Of a stretch of 64,000 bases of DNA, positions 31,001 to 46,900 are shown piece by piece. The notes under the pieces are model-generated. The model did not search any database and was not told where the DNA came from. It worked only from the letters and a program-made list of their open reading frames with translations. The translations under genes were made by a program, and so were the position numbers. The stretch's first letter is position 1; every line of letters starts with the position of its first letter. Source of the stretch: Aurelia coerulea (taxonomy: Eukaryota > Cnidaria > Scyphozoa > Semaeostomeae > Ulmaridae); contig CM076951.1 in NCBI GenBank assembly GCA_039566865.1, forward strand, positions 20,159,484 to 20,223,483. The letters are read 5' to 3'.

Positions 31001-34000
31001 GCACCGTCTAGCGTATATCTTCGTTACGGTAGCCAAAGAGAATTTGATTTATGAATTTGAAAGAGCACCGTTTAGCGTATATCTTCGTTACGGTAGCCAA
31101 AGAGAATTTGATTTATGAATTTGAAAGAGCACCGTCTAGCGTATATCTTCGTTACGGTAGCCAAAGAGAATTTGATTTATGAATTTGAAAGAGCACCGTC
31201 TAGCGTATATCTTCGTTACGGTAGCCAAAGAGAATTTGATTTATGAATTTGAAAGAGCACCGTTTAGCGTATATCTTCGTTACGGTAGCCAAAGAGAATT
31301 TGATTTATGAATTTGCAAGAGCACCGTTTTAGCGTACATCTTCGTTACGGTAGCCAAAGAGAATTTGATTTATGAATTTGAAAGAGCACCGTCTAGCGTA
31401 TATCTTCGTTACGGTAGCCAAAGAGAATTTGATTTATGAATTTGAAAGAGCACCGTTTTTGCGTATTACGGTAGCCAAAGAGAATTTGATTTATGAATTT
31501 GAAAGAGCACCGTTTAGCGTACATCTTCGTTACGGTAGCCAAAGAGAATTTGATTTATGAATTTGAAAGAGCACCGTTTTAGCGTACATCTTCGTTACGG
31601 TAGCCAAAGAGAATTTGATTTATGAATTTGAAAGAGCACCGTTTTAGCGTACATCTTCGTTACGGTAGCCAAAGAGAATTTGATTTATGAATTTGAAAGA
31701 GCACCGTTTAGCGTACATCTTCGTTACGGTAGCCAAAGAGAATTTGATTTATGAATTTGAAAGAGCACCGTTTAGCGTACATCTTCGTTACGGTAGCCAA
31801 AGAGAATTTGATTTATGAATTTGAAAGAGCACCGTTTAGCGTACATCTTCGTTACGGTAGCCAAAGAGAATTTGATTTATGAATTTGAAAGAGCACCGTC
31901 TAGCGTATATCTTCGTTACGGTAGCCAAAGAGAATTTGATTTATGAATTTGCAAGAGCACCGTTTTAGCGTACATCTTCGTTACGGTAGCCAAAGAGAAT
32001 TTGATTTATGAATTTGCAAGAGCACCGTTTAGCGTACATCTTCGTTACGGTGGCCAAAGAGAATTTGATTTATGAATTTGAAAGAGCACCGTCTAGCGTA
32101 TATATTCGTTACGGTAGCCAAAGAGAATTTGATTTATGAATTTGAAAGAGCACCGTCTAGCGTATATCTTCGTTACGGTAGCCAAAGAGAATTTGATTTA
32201 TGAATTTGAATGAGCACCGTCTAGCGTATATCTTCGTTACGGTAGCCAAAGAGAATTTGATTTATGAATTTGAAAGAGCACCGTCTAGCGTATATCTTCG
32301 TTACGGTGGCCAAAGAGAATTTGATTTATGAATTTGAAAGAGCACCGTTTTAGCGTACATCTTCGTTACGGTAGCTAAAGAGAATTTGATTTATGAATTT
32401 GAAAGAGCACCGTCTAGCGTAAATCTTCGTTACGGTAGCCAAAGAGAATTTGATTTATGAATTTGAAAGAGCACCGTTTTATCGTACATCTTCGTTACGG
32501 TAGCCAAAGAGAATTTGATTTATGAATTTGAAAGAGCACCGTTTATCGTACATCTTCGTTACGGTAGCCAAAGAGAATTTGATTTATGGGTTTGAAAGAG
32601 CACCGTTTAGCGTACACTTCGTTACGGTAGCCAAAGAGAATTTGATTTATGAATTTGAAAGAGCACCGTCTAGCGTATATCTTCGTTACGGTAGCCAAAG
32701 AGAATTTGATTTATGAATTTGAAAGAGCACCGTCTAGCGTATATCTTCGTTACGGTAGCCAAAGAGAATTTGATTTATGAATTTGAAAGAGCACCGTCTA
32801 GCGTAAATCTTCGTTACGGTAGCCAAAGAGAATTTGATTTATGAATTTGAAAGAGCACCGTTTTATCGTACATCTTCGTTACGGTAGCCAAAGAGAATTT
32901 GATTTATGAATTTGAAAGAGCACCGTCTAGCGTAAATCTTCGTTACGGTAGCCAAAGAGAATTTGATTTATGAATTTGAAAGAGCACCGTCTAGCGTAAA
33001 TCTTCGTTACGGTAGCCAAAGAGAATTTGATTTATGAATTTGAAAGAGCACCGTCTAGCGTATATCTTCGTTACGGTAGCCAAAGAGAATTTGATTTATG
33101 AATTTGAAAGAGCACCGTCTAGCGTATATCTTCGTTACGGTAGCCAAAGAGAATTTGATTTATGAATTTGAAAGGGCACCGTCTAGCGTATATCTTCGTT
33201 ACGGTAGCCAAAGAGAATTTGATTTATGAATTTGAAAGAGCACCGTTTTAGCGTACATCTTCGTTACGGTAGCCAAAGAGAATTTGATTTATGAATTTGA
33301 AAGAGCACCGTTTAGCGTACATCTTCGTTACGGTAGCCAAAGAGAATTTGATTTATGAATTTGAAAGAGCACCGTTTAGCGTACATCTTCGTTACGGTAG
33401 CCAAAGAGAATTTGATTTACGAATTTGCAAGAGCACCGTTTAGCGTACATCTTCGTTACGGTAGCCAAAGAGAATTTGATTTATGAATTTGAAAGAGCAC
33501 CATTTTAGCGTACATCTTCGTTACGGTAGCCAAAGAGAATTTGATTTATGAATTTGAAAGAGCACCGTTTTAGCGTACATCTTCGTTACGGTAGCCAAAG
33601 AGAATTTGATTTATGAATTTGAAAGAGCACCGTCTAGCGTAAATCTTCGTTACGGTAGCCAAAGAGAATTTGATTTATGAATTTGAAAGAGCACCGTTTA
33701 GCGTATATCTTCGTTACGGTAGCCAAAGAGAATTTGATTTATGAATTTGAAAGAGCACCGTCTAGCGTATATCTTCGTTACGGTGGCCAAAGAGAATTTG
33801 ATTTATGAATTTGAAAGAGCACCGTTTAGCGTACACTTCGTTACGGTAGCCAAAGAGAATTTGATTTATGAATTTGAAAGAGCACCGTTTAGCGTAAATC
33901 TTCGTTACGGTAGCCAAAGAGAATTTGATTTATGAATTGAAAGAGCACCGTTTTAGCGTACATCTTCGTTACGGTAGCCAAAGAGAACTTGATTTATGAA

Positions 34001-37000
34001 TTTGAAAGAGCACCGTTTTAGCGTACATCTTCGTTACGGTAGCCAAAGAGAATTTGATTTATGAATTTGAAAGAGCACCGTCTAGCGTATATCTTCGTTA
34101 CGGTAGCCAAAGAGAACTTGATTTATGAATTGAAAGAGCACCGTTTTAGCGTACATCTTCGTTACGGTAGCCAAAGAGAACTTGATTTATGAATTTGAAA
34201 GAGCACCGTTTTAGCGTATATCTTCGTTACGGTAGCCAAAGAGAATTTGATTTATGAATTTGAAAGAGCACCGTCTAGCGTATATCTTCGTTACGGTAGC
34301 CAAAGAGAATTTGATTTATGAATTGAAAGAGCACCGTTTTAGCGTACATCTTCGTTACGGTAGCCAAAGAGAACTTGATTTATGAATTTGAAAGAGCACC
34401 GTTTAGCGTACATCTTCGTTACGGTGGCCAAAGAGAATTTGATTTATGAATTTGAAAGAGCACCGTCTAGCGTATATCTTCGTTACGGTGGCCAAAGAGA
34501 ATTTGATTTATGAATTTGAAAGAGCACCGTTTAGCGTACATCTTCGTTACGGTAGCCAAAGAGAATTTGATTTATGAATTTGAAAGAGCACCGTCTAGCG
34601 TATATCTTCGTTACGGTGGCCAAAGAGAATTTGATTTATGAATTTGAAAGAGCACCGTTTAGCGTACATCTTCGTTACGGTAGCCAAAGAGAATTTGATT
34701 TATGAATTTGAAAGAGCACCGTCTAGCGTAAATCTTCGTTACAGTAGCCAAAGAGAATTTGATTTATGAATTTGAAAGAGCACCGTTTAGCGTATATCTT
34801 CGTTACGGTAGCCAAAGAGAATTTGATTTATGAATTTGAAAGAGCACCGTCTAGCGTAAATCTTCGTTACGGTAGCCAAAGAGAATTTGATTTATGAATT
34901 TGAAAGAGCACCGTTTTAGCGTACATCTTCGTTACGGTAGCCAAAGAGAATTTGATTTATGAATTTGAAAGAGCACCGTTTTAGCGTACATCTTCGTTAC
35001 GGTAGCCAAAGAGAATTTGATTTATGAATTTGAAAGAGCACCGTTTAGCGTACATCTTCGTTACGGTAGCCAAAGAGAATTTGATTTATGAATTTGAAAG
35101 AGCACCGTTTTAGCGTACATCTTCGTTACGGTAGCCAAAGAGAATTTGATTTATGAATTTGAAAGAGCACCGTCTAGCGTACATCTTCGTTACGGTAGCC
35201 AAAGAGAATTTGATTTATGAATTTGAAAGAGCACCGTTTAGCGTAAATCTTCGTTACGGTAGCCAAAGAGAATTTGATTTATGAATTTGAAAGAGCACCG
35301 TTTAGCGTACATCTTCGTTACGGTAGCCAAAGAGAATTTGATTTATGAATTTGAAAGAGCACCGTCTAGCGTATATCTTCGTTACGGTAGCCAAAGAGAA
35401 TTTGATTTATGAATTTGAAAGAGCACCGTCTAGCGTACATCTTCGTTACGGTAGCCAAAGAGAATTTGATTTATGAATTTGAAAGAGCACCGTTTAGCGT
35501 AAATCTTCGTTACGGTAGCCAAAGAGAATTTGATTTATGAATTTGAAAGAGCACCGTCTAGCGTATATCTTCGTTACGGTAGCCAAAGAGAATTTGATTT
35601 ATGAATTTGAAAGAGCACCGTCTAGCGTAAATCTTCGTTACGGTAGCCAAAGAGAATTTGATTTATGAATTTGAAAGAGCACCGTTTAGCGTACATCTTC
35701 GTTACGGTAGCCAAAGAGAATTTGATTTATGAATTTGAAAGAGCACCGTCTAGCGTAAATCTTCGTTACGGTAGCCAAAGAGAATTTGATTTATGAATTT
35801 GAAAGAGCACCGTTTAGCGTAAATCTTCGTTACGGTAGCCAAAGAGAATTTGATTTATGAATTTGAAAGAGCACCGTTTAGCGTAAATCTTCGTTACGGT
35901 AGCCAAAGAGAATTTGATTTATGAATTTGCAAGAGCACCGTCTAGCGTAAATCTTCGTTACGGTAGCCAAAGAGAATTTGATTTTGAAAGAGCACCGTCT
36001 AGCGTAAATCTTCGTTACGGTAGCCAAAGAGAATTTGATTTATGGATTTGAAAGAGCACCGTTTAGCGTACATCTTCGTTACGGTAGCCAAAGAGAATTT
36101 GATTTATGAATTTGCAAGAGCACCGTTTAGCGTAAATCTTCGTTACGGTAGCCAAAGAGAATTTGATTTATGAATTTGAAAGAGCACCGTCTAGCGTATA
36201 TCTTCGTTACGGTAGCCAAAGAGAATTTGATTTATGAATTTGAAAGAGCACCGTCTAGCGTACATCTTCGTTACGGTAGCCAAAGAGAATTTGATTTATG
36301 AATTTGAAAGAGCACCGTCTAGCGTATATCTTCGTTACGGTAGCCAAAGAGAATTTGATTTATGAATTTGAAAGAGCACCGTCTAGCGTACATCTTCGTT
36401 ACGGTAGCCAAAGAGAATTTGATTTATGAATTTGCAAGAGCACCGTTTAGCGTACATCTTCGTTACGGTAGCCAAAGAGAATTTGATTTATGAATTTGAA
36501 AGAGCACCGTCTAGCGTATATCTTCGTTACGGTAGCCAAAGAGAATTTGATTTATGAATTTGAAAGAGCACCGTCTAGCGTACATCTTCGTTACGGTAGC
36601 CAAAGAGAATTTGATTTATGAATTTGAAAGAGCACCGTTTAGCGTACATCTTCGTTACGGTAGCCAAAGAGAATTTGATTTATGAATTTGAAAGAGCACC
36701 GTCTAGCGTACATCTTCGTTACGGTAGCCAAAGAGAATTTGATTTATGAATTTGAAAGAGCACCGTTTAGCGTAAATCTTCGTTACGGTAGCCAAAGAGA
36801 ATTTGATTTATGAATTTGAAAGAGCACCGTTTAGCGTACATCTTCGTTACGGTAGCCAAAGAGAATTTGATTTATGAATTTGAAAGAGCACCGTTTTAGC
36901 GTACATCTTCGTTACGGTAGCCAAAGAGAATTTGATTTATGAATTTGAAAGAGCACCGTCTAGCGTATATCTTCGTTACGGTAGCCAAAGAGAATTTGAT

Positions 37001-37100
37001 TTATGAATTTGAAAGAGCACCGTCTAGCGTATATCTTCGTTACGGTAGCCAAAGAGAATTTGATTTATGAATTTGAAAGAGCACCGTTTTAGCGTACATC
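28050..37100 (+). repeat. Higher-order segment, copy 1
   Basis: The order of monomer variants here is repeated about 9.9 kb to the right. Between 31372 and about 35970 the offset is exactly 9905 bp, then 9912 after a 7-bp deletion in this copy at about 35982. This copy has a local duplication of five monomers (two runs of A-A-long-CAATTAG-C near 28118-28696) that copy 2 lacks. Boundaries are approximate. Confidence 0.85.
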
Positions 37101-37999
37101 TTCGTTACGGTAGCCAAAGAGAATTTGATTTATGAATTTGAAAGAGCACCGTCTAGCGTATATCTTCGTTACGGTAGCCAAAGAGAATTTGATTTATGAA
37201 TTTGCAAGAGCACCGTCTAGCGTAAATCTTCGTTACGGTAGCCAAAGAGAATTTGATTTATGAATTTGCAAGAGCACCGTTTTAGCGTACATCTTCGTTA
37301 CGGTAGCCAAAGAGAATTTGATTTATGAATTTGAAAGAGCACCGTTTTAGCCAAAGAGAATTTGATTTATGAATTTGAAAGAGCACCGTTTTAGCGTACA
37401 TCTTCGTTACGGTAGCCAAAGAGAATTTGATTTATGAATTTGAAAGGGCACCGTCTAGCGTATATCTTCGTTACGGTAGCCAAAGAGAATTTGATTGATG
37501 AATTTGAAAGAGCACCGTCTAGCGTAAATCTTCGTTACGGTAGCCAAAGAGAATTTGATTTATGAATTTGAAAGAGCACCGTTTAGCGTACATCTTCGTT
37601 ACGGTAGCCAAAGAGAATTTGATTTATGAATTTGAAAGAGCACCGTTTTAGCGTACATCTTCGTTACGGTAGCCAAAGAGAATTTGATTTATGAATTTGA
37701 AAGAGCACCGTCTAGCGTATATCTTCGTTACGGTAGCCAAAGAGAAGTTGATTTATGAATTTGAAAGAGCACCGTTTAGCGTACATCTTCGTTACGGTAG
37801 CCAAAGAGAATTTGATTTATGAATTTGCAAGAGCACCATCTAGCGTAAATCTTCGTTACGGTAGCCAAAGAGAATTTGATTTATGAATTTGAAAGAGCAC
37901 CGTTTTAGCGTACATCTTCGTTACGGTAGCCAAAGAGAATTTGATTTATGAATTTGCAAGAGCACCGTTTTAGCGTACATCTTCGTTACGGTAGCCAAA

Positions 38000-40900
38000 G
38001 AGAATTTGATTTATGAATTTGAAAGAGCACCGTCTAGCGTATATCTTCGTTACGGTAGCCAAAGAGAATTTGATTTATGAATTTGAAAGAGCACCGTTTA
38101 GCGTACATCTTCGTTACGGTAGCCAAAGAGAATTTGATTTATGAATTTGAAAGAGCACCGTTTAGCGTACATCTTCGTTACGGTAGCCAAAGAGAATTTG
38201 ATTTATGAATTTGAAAGAGCACCGTTTTAGCGTACATCTTCGTTACGGTAGCCAAAGAGAATTTGATTTATGGATTTGAAAGAGCACCAATTAGCGTACA
38301 TCTTCGTTACGGTAGCCAAAGAGAATTTGATTTATGAATTTGAAAGAGCACCGTCTAGCGTATATCTTCGTTACGGTAGCCAAAGAGAATTTGATTTATG
38401 AATTTGAAAGAGCACCGTCTAGCGTATATCTTCGTTACGGTAGCCAAAGAGAATTTGATTTATGAATTTGAAAGAGCACCGTTTTTGCGTATTACGGTAG
38501 CCAAAGAGAATTTGATTTATGAATTTGAAAGAGCACCGTCTAGCGTATATCTTCGTTACGGTAGCCAAAGAGAATTTGATTTATGAATTTGAAAGAGCAC
38601 CGTTTAGCGTACATCTTCGTTACGGTAGCCAAAGAGAATTTGATTTATGAATTTGAAAGAGCACCGTCTAGCGTATATCTTCGTTACGGTAGCCAAAGAG
38701 AATTTGATTTATGAATTTGAAAGAGCACCGTCTAGCGTATATCTTCGTTACGGTAGCCAAAGAGAATTTGATTTATGAATTTGAAAGAGCACCGTCTAGC
38801 GTATATCTTCGTTACGGTAGCCAAAGAGAATTTGATTTATGAATTTGAAAGAGCACCGTTTAGCGTACATCTTCGTTACGGTAGCCAAAGAGAATTTGAT
38901 TTATGAATTTGAAAGAGCACCGTCTAGCGTATATCTTCGTTACGGTAGCCAAAGAGAATTTGATTTATGAATTTGAAAGAGCACCGTCTAGCGTATATCT
39001 TCGTTACGGTAGCCAAAGAGAATTTGATTTATGAATTTGAAAGAGCACCGTTTTTGCGTATTACGGTAGCCAAAGAGAATTTGATTTATGAATTTGAAAG
39101 AGCACCGTCTAGCGTATATCTTCGTTACGGTAGCCAAAGAGAATTTGATTTATGAATTTGAAAGAGCACCGTTTAGCGTACATCTTCGTTACGGTAGCCA
39201 AAGAGAATTTGATTTATGAATTTGAAAGAGCACCGTCTAGCGTAAATCTTCGTTACGGTAGCCAAAGAGAATTTGATTTATGAATTTGAAAGAGCACCGT
39301 CTAGCGTATATCTTCGTTACGGTAGCCAAAGAGAATTTGATTTATGAATTTGAAAGAGCACCGTTTTAGCGTACATCTTCGTTACGGTAGCCAAAGAGAA
39401 TTTGATTTATGAATTTGAAAGAGCACCGTTTAGCGTACATCTTCGTTACGGTAGCCAAAGAGAATTTGATTTATGAATTTGAAAGAGCACCGTTTTAGCG
39501 TACATCTTCGTTACGGTAGCCAAAGAGAATTTGATTTATGAATTTGAAAGAGCACCGTTTTAGCGTACATCTTCGTTACGGTAGCCAAAGAGAACTTGAT
39601 TTATGAATTTGAAAGAGCACCGTTTAGCGTACATCTTCGTTACGGTAGCCAAAGAGAATTTGATTTATGGATTTGAAAGAGCACCGTTTTATCGTACATC
39701 TTCGTTACGGTAGCCAAAGAGAATTTGATTTATGAATTTGAAAGAGCACCGTTTTAGCGTACATCTTCGTTACGGTAGCCAAAGAGAATTTGATTTATGA
39801 ATTTGAAAGAGCACCGTTTTATCGTACATCTTCGTTACGGTAGCCAAAGAGAATTTGATTTATGAATTTGAAAGAGCACCGTCTAGCGTATATCTTCGTT
39901 ACGGTAGCCAAAGAGAATTTGATTTATGAATTTGAAAGAGCACCGTCTAGCGTATATCTTCGTTACGGTAGCCAAAGAGAATTTGATTTATGAATTTGAA
40001 AGAGCACCGTTTTAGCGTACATCTTCGTTACGGTAGCCAAAGAGAATTTGATTTATGAATTTGAAAGAGCACCGTCTAGCGTATATCTTCGTTACGGTAG
40101 CCAAAGAGAATTTGATTTATGAATTTGCAAGAGCACCGTTTTAGCGTACATCTTCGTTACGGTAGCCAAAGAGAATTTGATTTATGAATTTGAAAGAGCA
40201 CCGTCTAGCGTATATCTTCGTTACGGTAGCCAAAGAGAATTTGATTTATGAATTTGAAAGAGCACCGTTTAGCGTACATCTTCGTTACGGTAGCCAAAGA
40301 GAATTTGATTTATGAATTTGAAAGAGCACCGTCTAGCGTATATCTTCGTTACGGTAGCCAAAGAGAATTTGATTTATGAATTTGCAAGAGCACCGTTTTA
40401 GCGTACATCTTCGTTACGGTAGCCAAAGAGAATTTGATTTATGAATTTGAAAGAGCACCGTTTTAGCGTACATCTTCGTTACGGTAGCCAAAGAGAATTT
40501 GATTTATGAATTTGCAAGAGCACCGTTTAGCGTACATCTTCGTTACGGTAGCCAAAGAGAATTTGATTTATGAATTTGAAAGAGCACCGTTTAGCGTACA
40601 TCTTCGTTACGGTAGCCAAAGAGAATTTGATTTATGAATTTGAAAGAGCACCGTCTAGCGTAAATCTTCGTTACGGTAGCCAAAGAGAATTTGATTTATG
40701 AATTTGCAAGAGCACCGTTTTAGCGTACATCTTCGTTACGGTAGCCAAAGAGAATTTGATTTATGAATTTGAAAGAGCACCGTTTAGCGTAAATCTTCGT
40801 TACGGTAGCCAAAGAGAATTTGATTTATGAATTTGCAAGAGCACCGTTTTAGCGTACATCTTCGTTACGGTAGCCAAAGAGAATTTGATTTATGAATTTG

Positions 40901-43900
40901 AAAGAGCACCGTCTAGCGTATATCTTCGTTACGGTAGCCAAAGAGAATTTGATTTATGAATTTGAAAGAGCACCGTTTAGCGTATATCTTCGTTACGGTA
41001 GCCAAAGAGAATTTGATTTATGAATTTGAAAGAGCACCGTCTAGCGTATATCTTCGTTACGGTAGCCAAAGAGAATTTGATTTATGAATTTGAAAGAGCA
41101 CCGTCTAGCGTATATCTTCGTTACGGTAGCCAAAGAGAATTTGATTTATGAATTTGAAAGAGCACCGTTTAGCGTATATCTTCGTTACGGTAGCCAAAGA
41201 GAATTTGATTTATGAATTTGCAAGAGCACCGTTTTAGCGTACATCTTCGTTACGGTAGCCAAAGAGAATTTGATTTATGAATTTGAAAGAGCACCGTCTA
41301 GCGTATATCTTCGTTACGGTAGCCAAAGAGAATTTGATTTATGAATTTGAAAGAGCACCGTTTTTGCGTATTACGGTAGCCAAAGAGAATTTGATTTATG
41401 AATTTGAAAGAGCACCGTTTAGCGTACATCTTCGTTACGGTAGCCAAAGAGAATTTGATTTATGAATTTGAAAGAGCACCGTTTTAGCGTACATCTTCGT
41501 TACGGTAGCCAAAGAGAATTTGATTTATGAATTTGAAAGAGCACCGTTTTAGCGTACATCTTCGTTACGGTAGCCAAAGAGAATTTGATTTATGAATTTG
41601 AAAGAGCACCGTTTAGCGTACATCTTCGTTACGGTAGCCAAAGAGAATTTGATTTATGAATTTGAAAGAGCACCGTTTAGCGTACATCTTCGTTACGGTA
41701 GCCAAAGAGAATTTGATTTATGAATTTGAAAGAGCACCGTTTAGCGTACATCTTCGTTACGGTAGCCAAAGAGAATTTGATTTATGAATTTGAAAGAGCA
41801 CCGTCTAGCGTATATCTTCGTTACGGTAGCCAAAGAGAATTTGATTTATGAATTTGCAAGAGCACCGTTTTAGCGTACATCTTCGTTACGGTAGCCAAAG
41901 AGAATTTGATTTATGAATTTGCAAGAGCACCGTTTAGCGTACATCTTCGTTACGGTGGCCAAAGAGAATTTGATTTATGAATTTGAAAGAGCACCGTCTA
42001 GCGTATATATTCGTTACGGTAGCCAAAGAGAATTTGATTTATGAATTTGAAAGAGCACCGTCTAGCGTATATCTTCGTTACGGTAGCCAAAGAGAATTTG
42101 ATTTATGAATTTGAATGAGCACCGTCTAGCGTATATCTTCGTTACGGTAGCCAAAGAGAATTTGATTTATGAATTTGAAAGAGCACCGTCTAGCGTATAT
42201 CTTCGTTACGGTGGCCAAAGAGAATTTGATTTATGAATTTGAAAGAGCACCGTTTTAGCGTACATCTTCGTTACGGTAGCTAAAGAGAATTTGATTTATG
42301 AATTTGAAAGAGCACCGTCTAGCGTAAATCTTCGTTACGGTAGCCAAAGAGAATTTGATTTATGAATTTGAAAGATCACCGTTTTATCGTACATCTTCGT
42401 TACGGTAGCCAAAGAGAATTTGATTTATGAATTTGAAAGAGCACCGTTTATCGTACATCTTCGTTACGGTAGCCAAAGAGAATTTGATTTATGGGTTTGA
42501 AAGAGCACCGTTTAGCGTACACTTCGTTACGGTAGCCAAAGAGAATTTGATTTATGAATTTGAAAGAGCACCGTCTAGCGTATATCTTCGTTACGGTAGC
42601 CAAAGAGAATTTGATTTATGAATTTGAAAGAGCACCGTCTAGCGTATATCTTCGTTACGGTAGCCAAAGAGAATTTGATTTATGAATTTGAAAGAGCACC
42701 GTCTAGCGTAAATCTTCGTTACGGTAGCCAAAGAGAATTTGATTTATGAATTTGAAAGAGCACCGTTTTATCGTACATCTTCGTTACGGTAGCCAAAGAG
42801 AATTTGATTTATGAATTTGAAAGAGCACCGTCTAGCGTAAATCTTCGTTACGGTAGCCAAAGAGAATTTGATTTATGAATTTGAAAGAGCACCGTCTAGC
42901 GTAAATCTTCGTTACGGTAGCCAAAGAGAATTTGATTTATGAATTTGAAAGAGCACCGTCTAGCGTATATCTTCGTTACGGTAGCCAAAGAGAATTTGAT
43001 TTATGAATTTGAAAGAGCACCGTCTAGCGTATATCTTCGTTACGGTAGCCAAAGAGAATTTGATTTATGAATTTGAAAGGGCACCGTCTAGCGTATATCT
43101 TCGTTACGGTAGCCAAAGAGAATTTGATTTATGAATTTGAAAGAGCACCGTTTTAGCGTACATCTTCGTTACGGTAGCCAAAGAGAATTTGATTTATGAA
43201 TTTGAAAGAGCACCGTTTAGTGTACATCTTCGTTACGGTAGCCAAAGAGAATTTGATTTATGAATTTGAAAGAGCACCGTTTAGCGTACATCTTCGTTAC
43301 GGTAGCCAAAGAGAATTTGATTTACGAATTTGCAAGAGCACCGTTTAGCGTACATCTTCGTTACGGTAGCCAAAGAGAATTTGATTTATGAATTTGAAAG
43401 AGCACCATTTTAGCGTACATCTTCGTTACGGTAGCCAAAGAGAATTTGATTTATGAATTTGAAAGAGCACCGTTTTAGCGTACATCTTCGTTACGGTAGC
43501 CAAAGAGAATTTGATTTATGAATTTGAAAGAGCACCGTCTAGCGTAAATCTTCGTTACGGTAGCCAAAGAGAATTTGATTTATGAATTTGAAAGAGCACC
43601 GTTTAGCGTATATCTTCGTTACGGTAGCCAAAGAGAATTTGATTTATGAATTTGAAAGAGCACCGTCTAGCGTATATCTTCGTTACGGTGGCCAAAGAGA
43701 ATTTGATTTATGAATTTGAAAGAGCACCGTTTAGCGTACACTTCGTTACGGTAGCCAAAGAGAATTTGATTTATGAATTTGAAAGAGCACCGTTTAGCGT
43801 AAATCTTCGTTACGGTAGCCAAAGAGAATTTGATTTATGAATTGAAAGAGCACCGTTTTAGCGTACATCTTCGTTACGGTAGCCAAAGAGAACTTGATTT

Positions 43901-46900
43901 ATGAATTTGAAAGAGCACCGTTTTAGCGTACATCTTCGTTACGGTAGCCAAAGAGAATTTGATTTATGAATTTGAAAGAGCACCGTCTAGCGTATATCTT
44001 CGTTACGGTAGCCAAAGAGAACTTGATTTATGAATTGAAAGAGCACCGTTTTAGCGTACATCTTCGTTACGGTAGCCAAAGAGAACTTGATTTATGAATT
44101 TGAAAGAGCACCGTTTTAGCGTATATCTTCGTTACGGTAGCCAAAGAGAATTTGATTTATGAATTTGAAAGAGCACCGTCTAGCGTATATCTTCGTTACG
44201 GTAGCCAAAGAGAATTTGATTTATGAATTGAAAGAGCACCGTTTTAGCGTACATCTTCGTTACGGTAGCCAAAGAGAACTTGATTTATGAATTTGAAAGA
44301 GCACCGTTTAGCGTACATCTTCGTTACGGTGGCCAAAGAGAATTTGATTTATGAATTTGAAAGAGCACCGTCTAGCGTATATCTTCGTTACGGTGGCCAA
44401 AGAGAATTTGATTTATGAATTTGAAAGAGCACCGTTTAGCGTACATCTTCGTTACGGTAGCCAAAGAGAATTTGATTTATGAATTTGAAAGAGCACCGTC
44501 TAGCGTATATCTTCGTTACGGTGGCCAAAGAGAATTTGATTTATGAATTTGAAAGAGCACCGTTTAGCGTACATCTTCGTTACGGTAGCCAAAGAGAATT
44601 TGATTTATGAATTTGAAAGAGCACCGTCTAGCGTAAATCTTCGTTACAGTAGCCAAAGAGAATTTGATTTATGAATTTGAAAGAGCACCGTTTAGCGTAT
44701 ATCTTCGTTACGGTAGCCAAAGAGAATTTGATTTATGAATTTGAAAGAGCACCGTCTAGCGTAAATCTTCGTTACGGTAGCCAAAGAGAATTTGATTTAT
44801 GAATTTGAAAGAGCACCGTTTTAGCGTACATCTTCGTTACGGTAGCCAAAGAGAATTTGATTTATGAATTTGAAAGAGCACCGTTTTAGCGTACATCTTC
44901 GTTACGGTAGCCAAAGAGAATTTGATTTATGAATTTGAAAGAGCACCGTTTAGCGTACATCTTCGTTACGGTAGCCAAAGAGAATTTGATTTATGAATTT
45001 GAAAGAGCACCGTTTTAGCGTACATCTTCGTTACGGTAGCCAAAGAGAATTTGATTTATGAATTTGAAAGAGCACCGTCTAGCGTACATCTTCGTTACGG
45101 TAGCCAAAGAGAATTTGATTTATGAATTTGAAAGAGCACCGTTTAGCGTAAATCTTCGTTACGGTAGCCAAAGAGAATTTGATTTATGAATTTGAAAGAG
45201 CACCGTTTAGCGTACATCTTCGTTACGGTAGCCAAAGAGAATTTGATTTATGAATTTGAAAGAGCACCGTCTAGCGTATATCTTCGTTACGGTAGCCAAA
45301 GAGAATTTGATTTATGAATTTGAAAGAGCACCGTCTAGCGTACATCTTCGTTACGGTAGCCAAAGAGAATTTGATTTATGAATTTGAAAGAGCACCGTTT
45401 AGCGTAAATCTTCGTTACGGTAGCCAAAGAGAATTTGATTTATGAATTTGAAAGAGCACCGTCTAGCGTATATCTTCGTTACGGTAGCCAAAGAGAATTT
45501 GATTTATGAATTTGAAAGAGCACCGTCTAGCGTAAATCTTCGTTACGGTAGCCAAAGAGAATTTGATTTATGAATTTGAAAGAGCACCGTTTAGCGTACA
45601 TCTTCGTTACGGTAGCCAAAGAGAATTTGATTTATGAATTTGAAAGAGCACCGTCTAGCGTAAATCTTCGTTACGGTAGCCAAAGAGAATTTGATTTATG
45701 AATTTGAAAGAGCACCGTTTAGCGTAAATCTTCGTTACGGTAGCCAAAGAGAATTTGATTTATGAATTTGAAAGAGCACCGTTTAGCGTAAATCTTCGTT
45801 ACGGTAGCCAAAGAGAATTTGATTTATGAATTTGCAAGAGCACCGTCTAGCGTAAATCTTCGTTACGGTAGCCAAAGAGAATTTGATTTATGAATCTGAA
45901 AGAGCACCGTCTAGCGTAAATCTTCGTTACGGTAGCCAAAGAGAATTTGATTTATGGATTTGAAAGAGCACCGTTTAGCGTACATCTTCGTTACGGTAGC
46001 CAAAGAGAATTTGATTTATGAATTTGCAAGAGCACCGTTTAGCGTAAATCTTCGTTACGGTAGCCAAAGAGAATTTGATTTATGAATTTGAAAGAGCACC
46101 GTCTAGCGTATATCTTCGTTACGGTAGCCAAAGAGAATTTGATTTATGAATTTGAAAGAGCACCGTCTAGCGTACATCTTCGTTACGGTAGCCAAAGAGA
46201 ATTTGATTTATGAATTTGAAAGAGCACCGTCTAGCGTATATCTTCGTTACGGTAGCCAAAGAGAATTTGATTTATGAATTTGAAAGAGCACCGTCTAGCG
46301 TACATCTTCGTTACGGTAGCCAAAGAGAATTTGATTTATGAATTTGCAAGAGCACCGTTTAGCGTACATCTTCGTTACGGTAGCCAAAGAGAATTTGATT
46401 TATGAATTTGAAAGAGCACCGTCTAGCGTATATCTTCGTTACGGTAGCCAAAGAGAATTTGATTTATGAATTTGAAAGAGCACCGTCTAGCGTACATCTT
46501 CGTTACGGTAGCCAAAGAGAATTTGATTTATGAATTTGAAAGAGCACCGTTTAGCGTACATCTTCGTTACGGTAGCCAAAGAGAATTTGATTTATGAATT
46601 TGAAAGAGCACCGTCTAGCGTACATCTTCGTTACGGTAGCCAAAGAGAATTTGATTTATGAATTTGAAAGAGCACTCTTTTAGCGTATATCTTCGTTACG
46701 GTAGCCAAAGAGAATTTGATTTATGAATTTGAAAGAGCACCGTTTAGCGTACATCTTCGTTACGGTAGCCAAAGAGAATTTGATTTATGAATTTGAAAGA
46801 GCACCGTTTAGCGTAAATCTTCGTTACGGTAGCCAAAGAGAATTTGATTTATGAATTTGAAAGAGCACCGTTTAGCGTACATCTTCGTTACGGTAGCCAA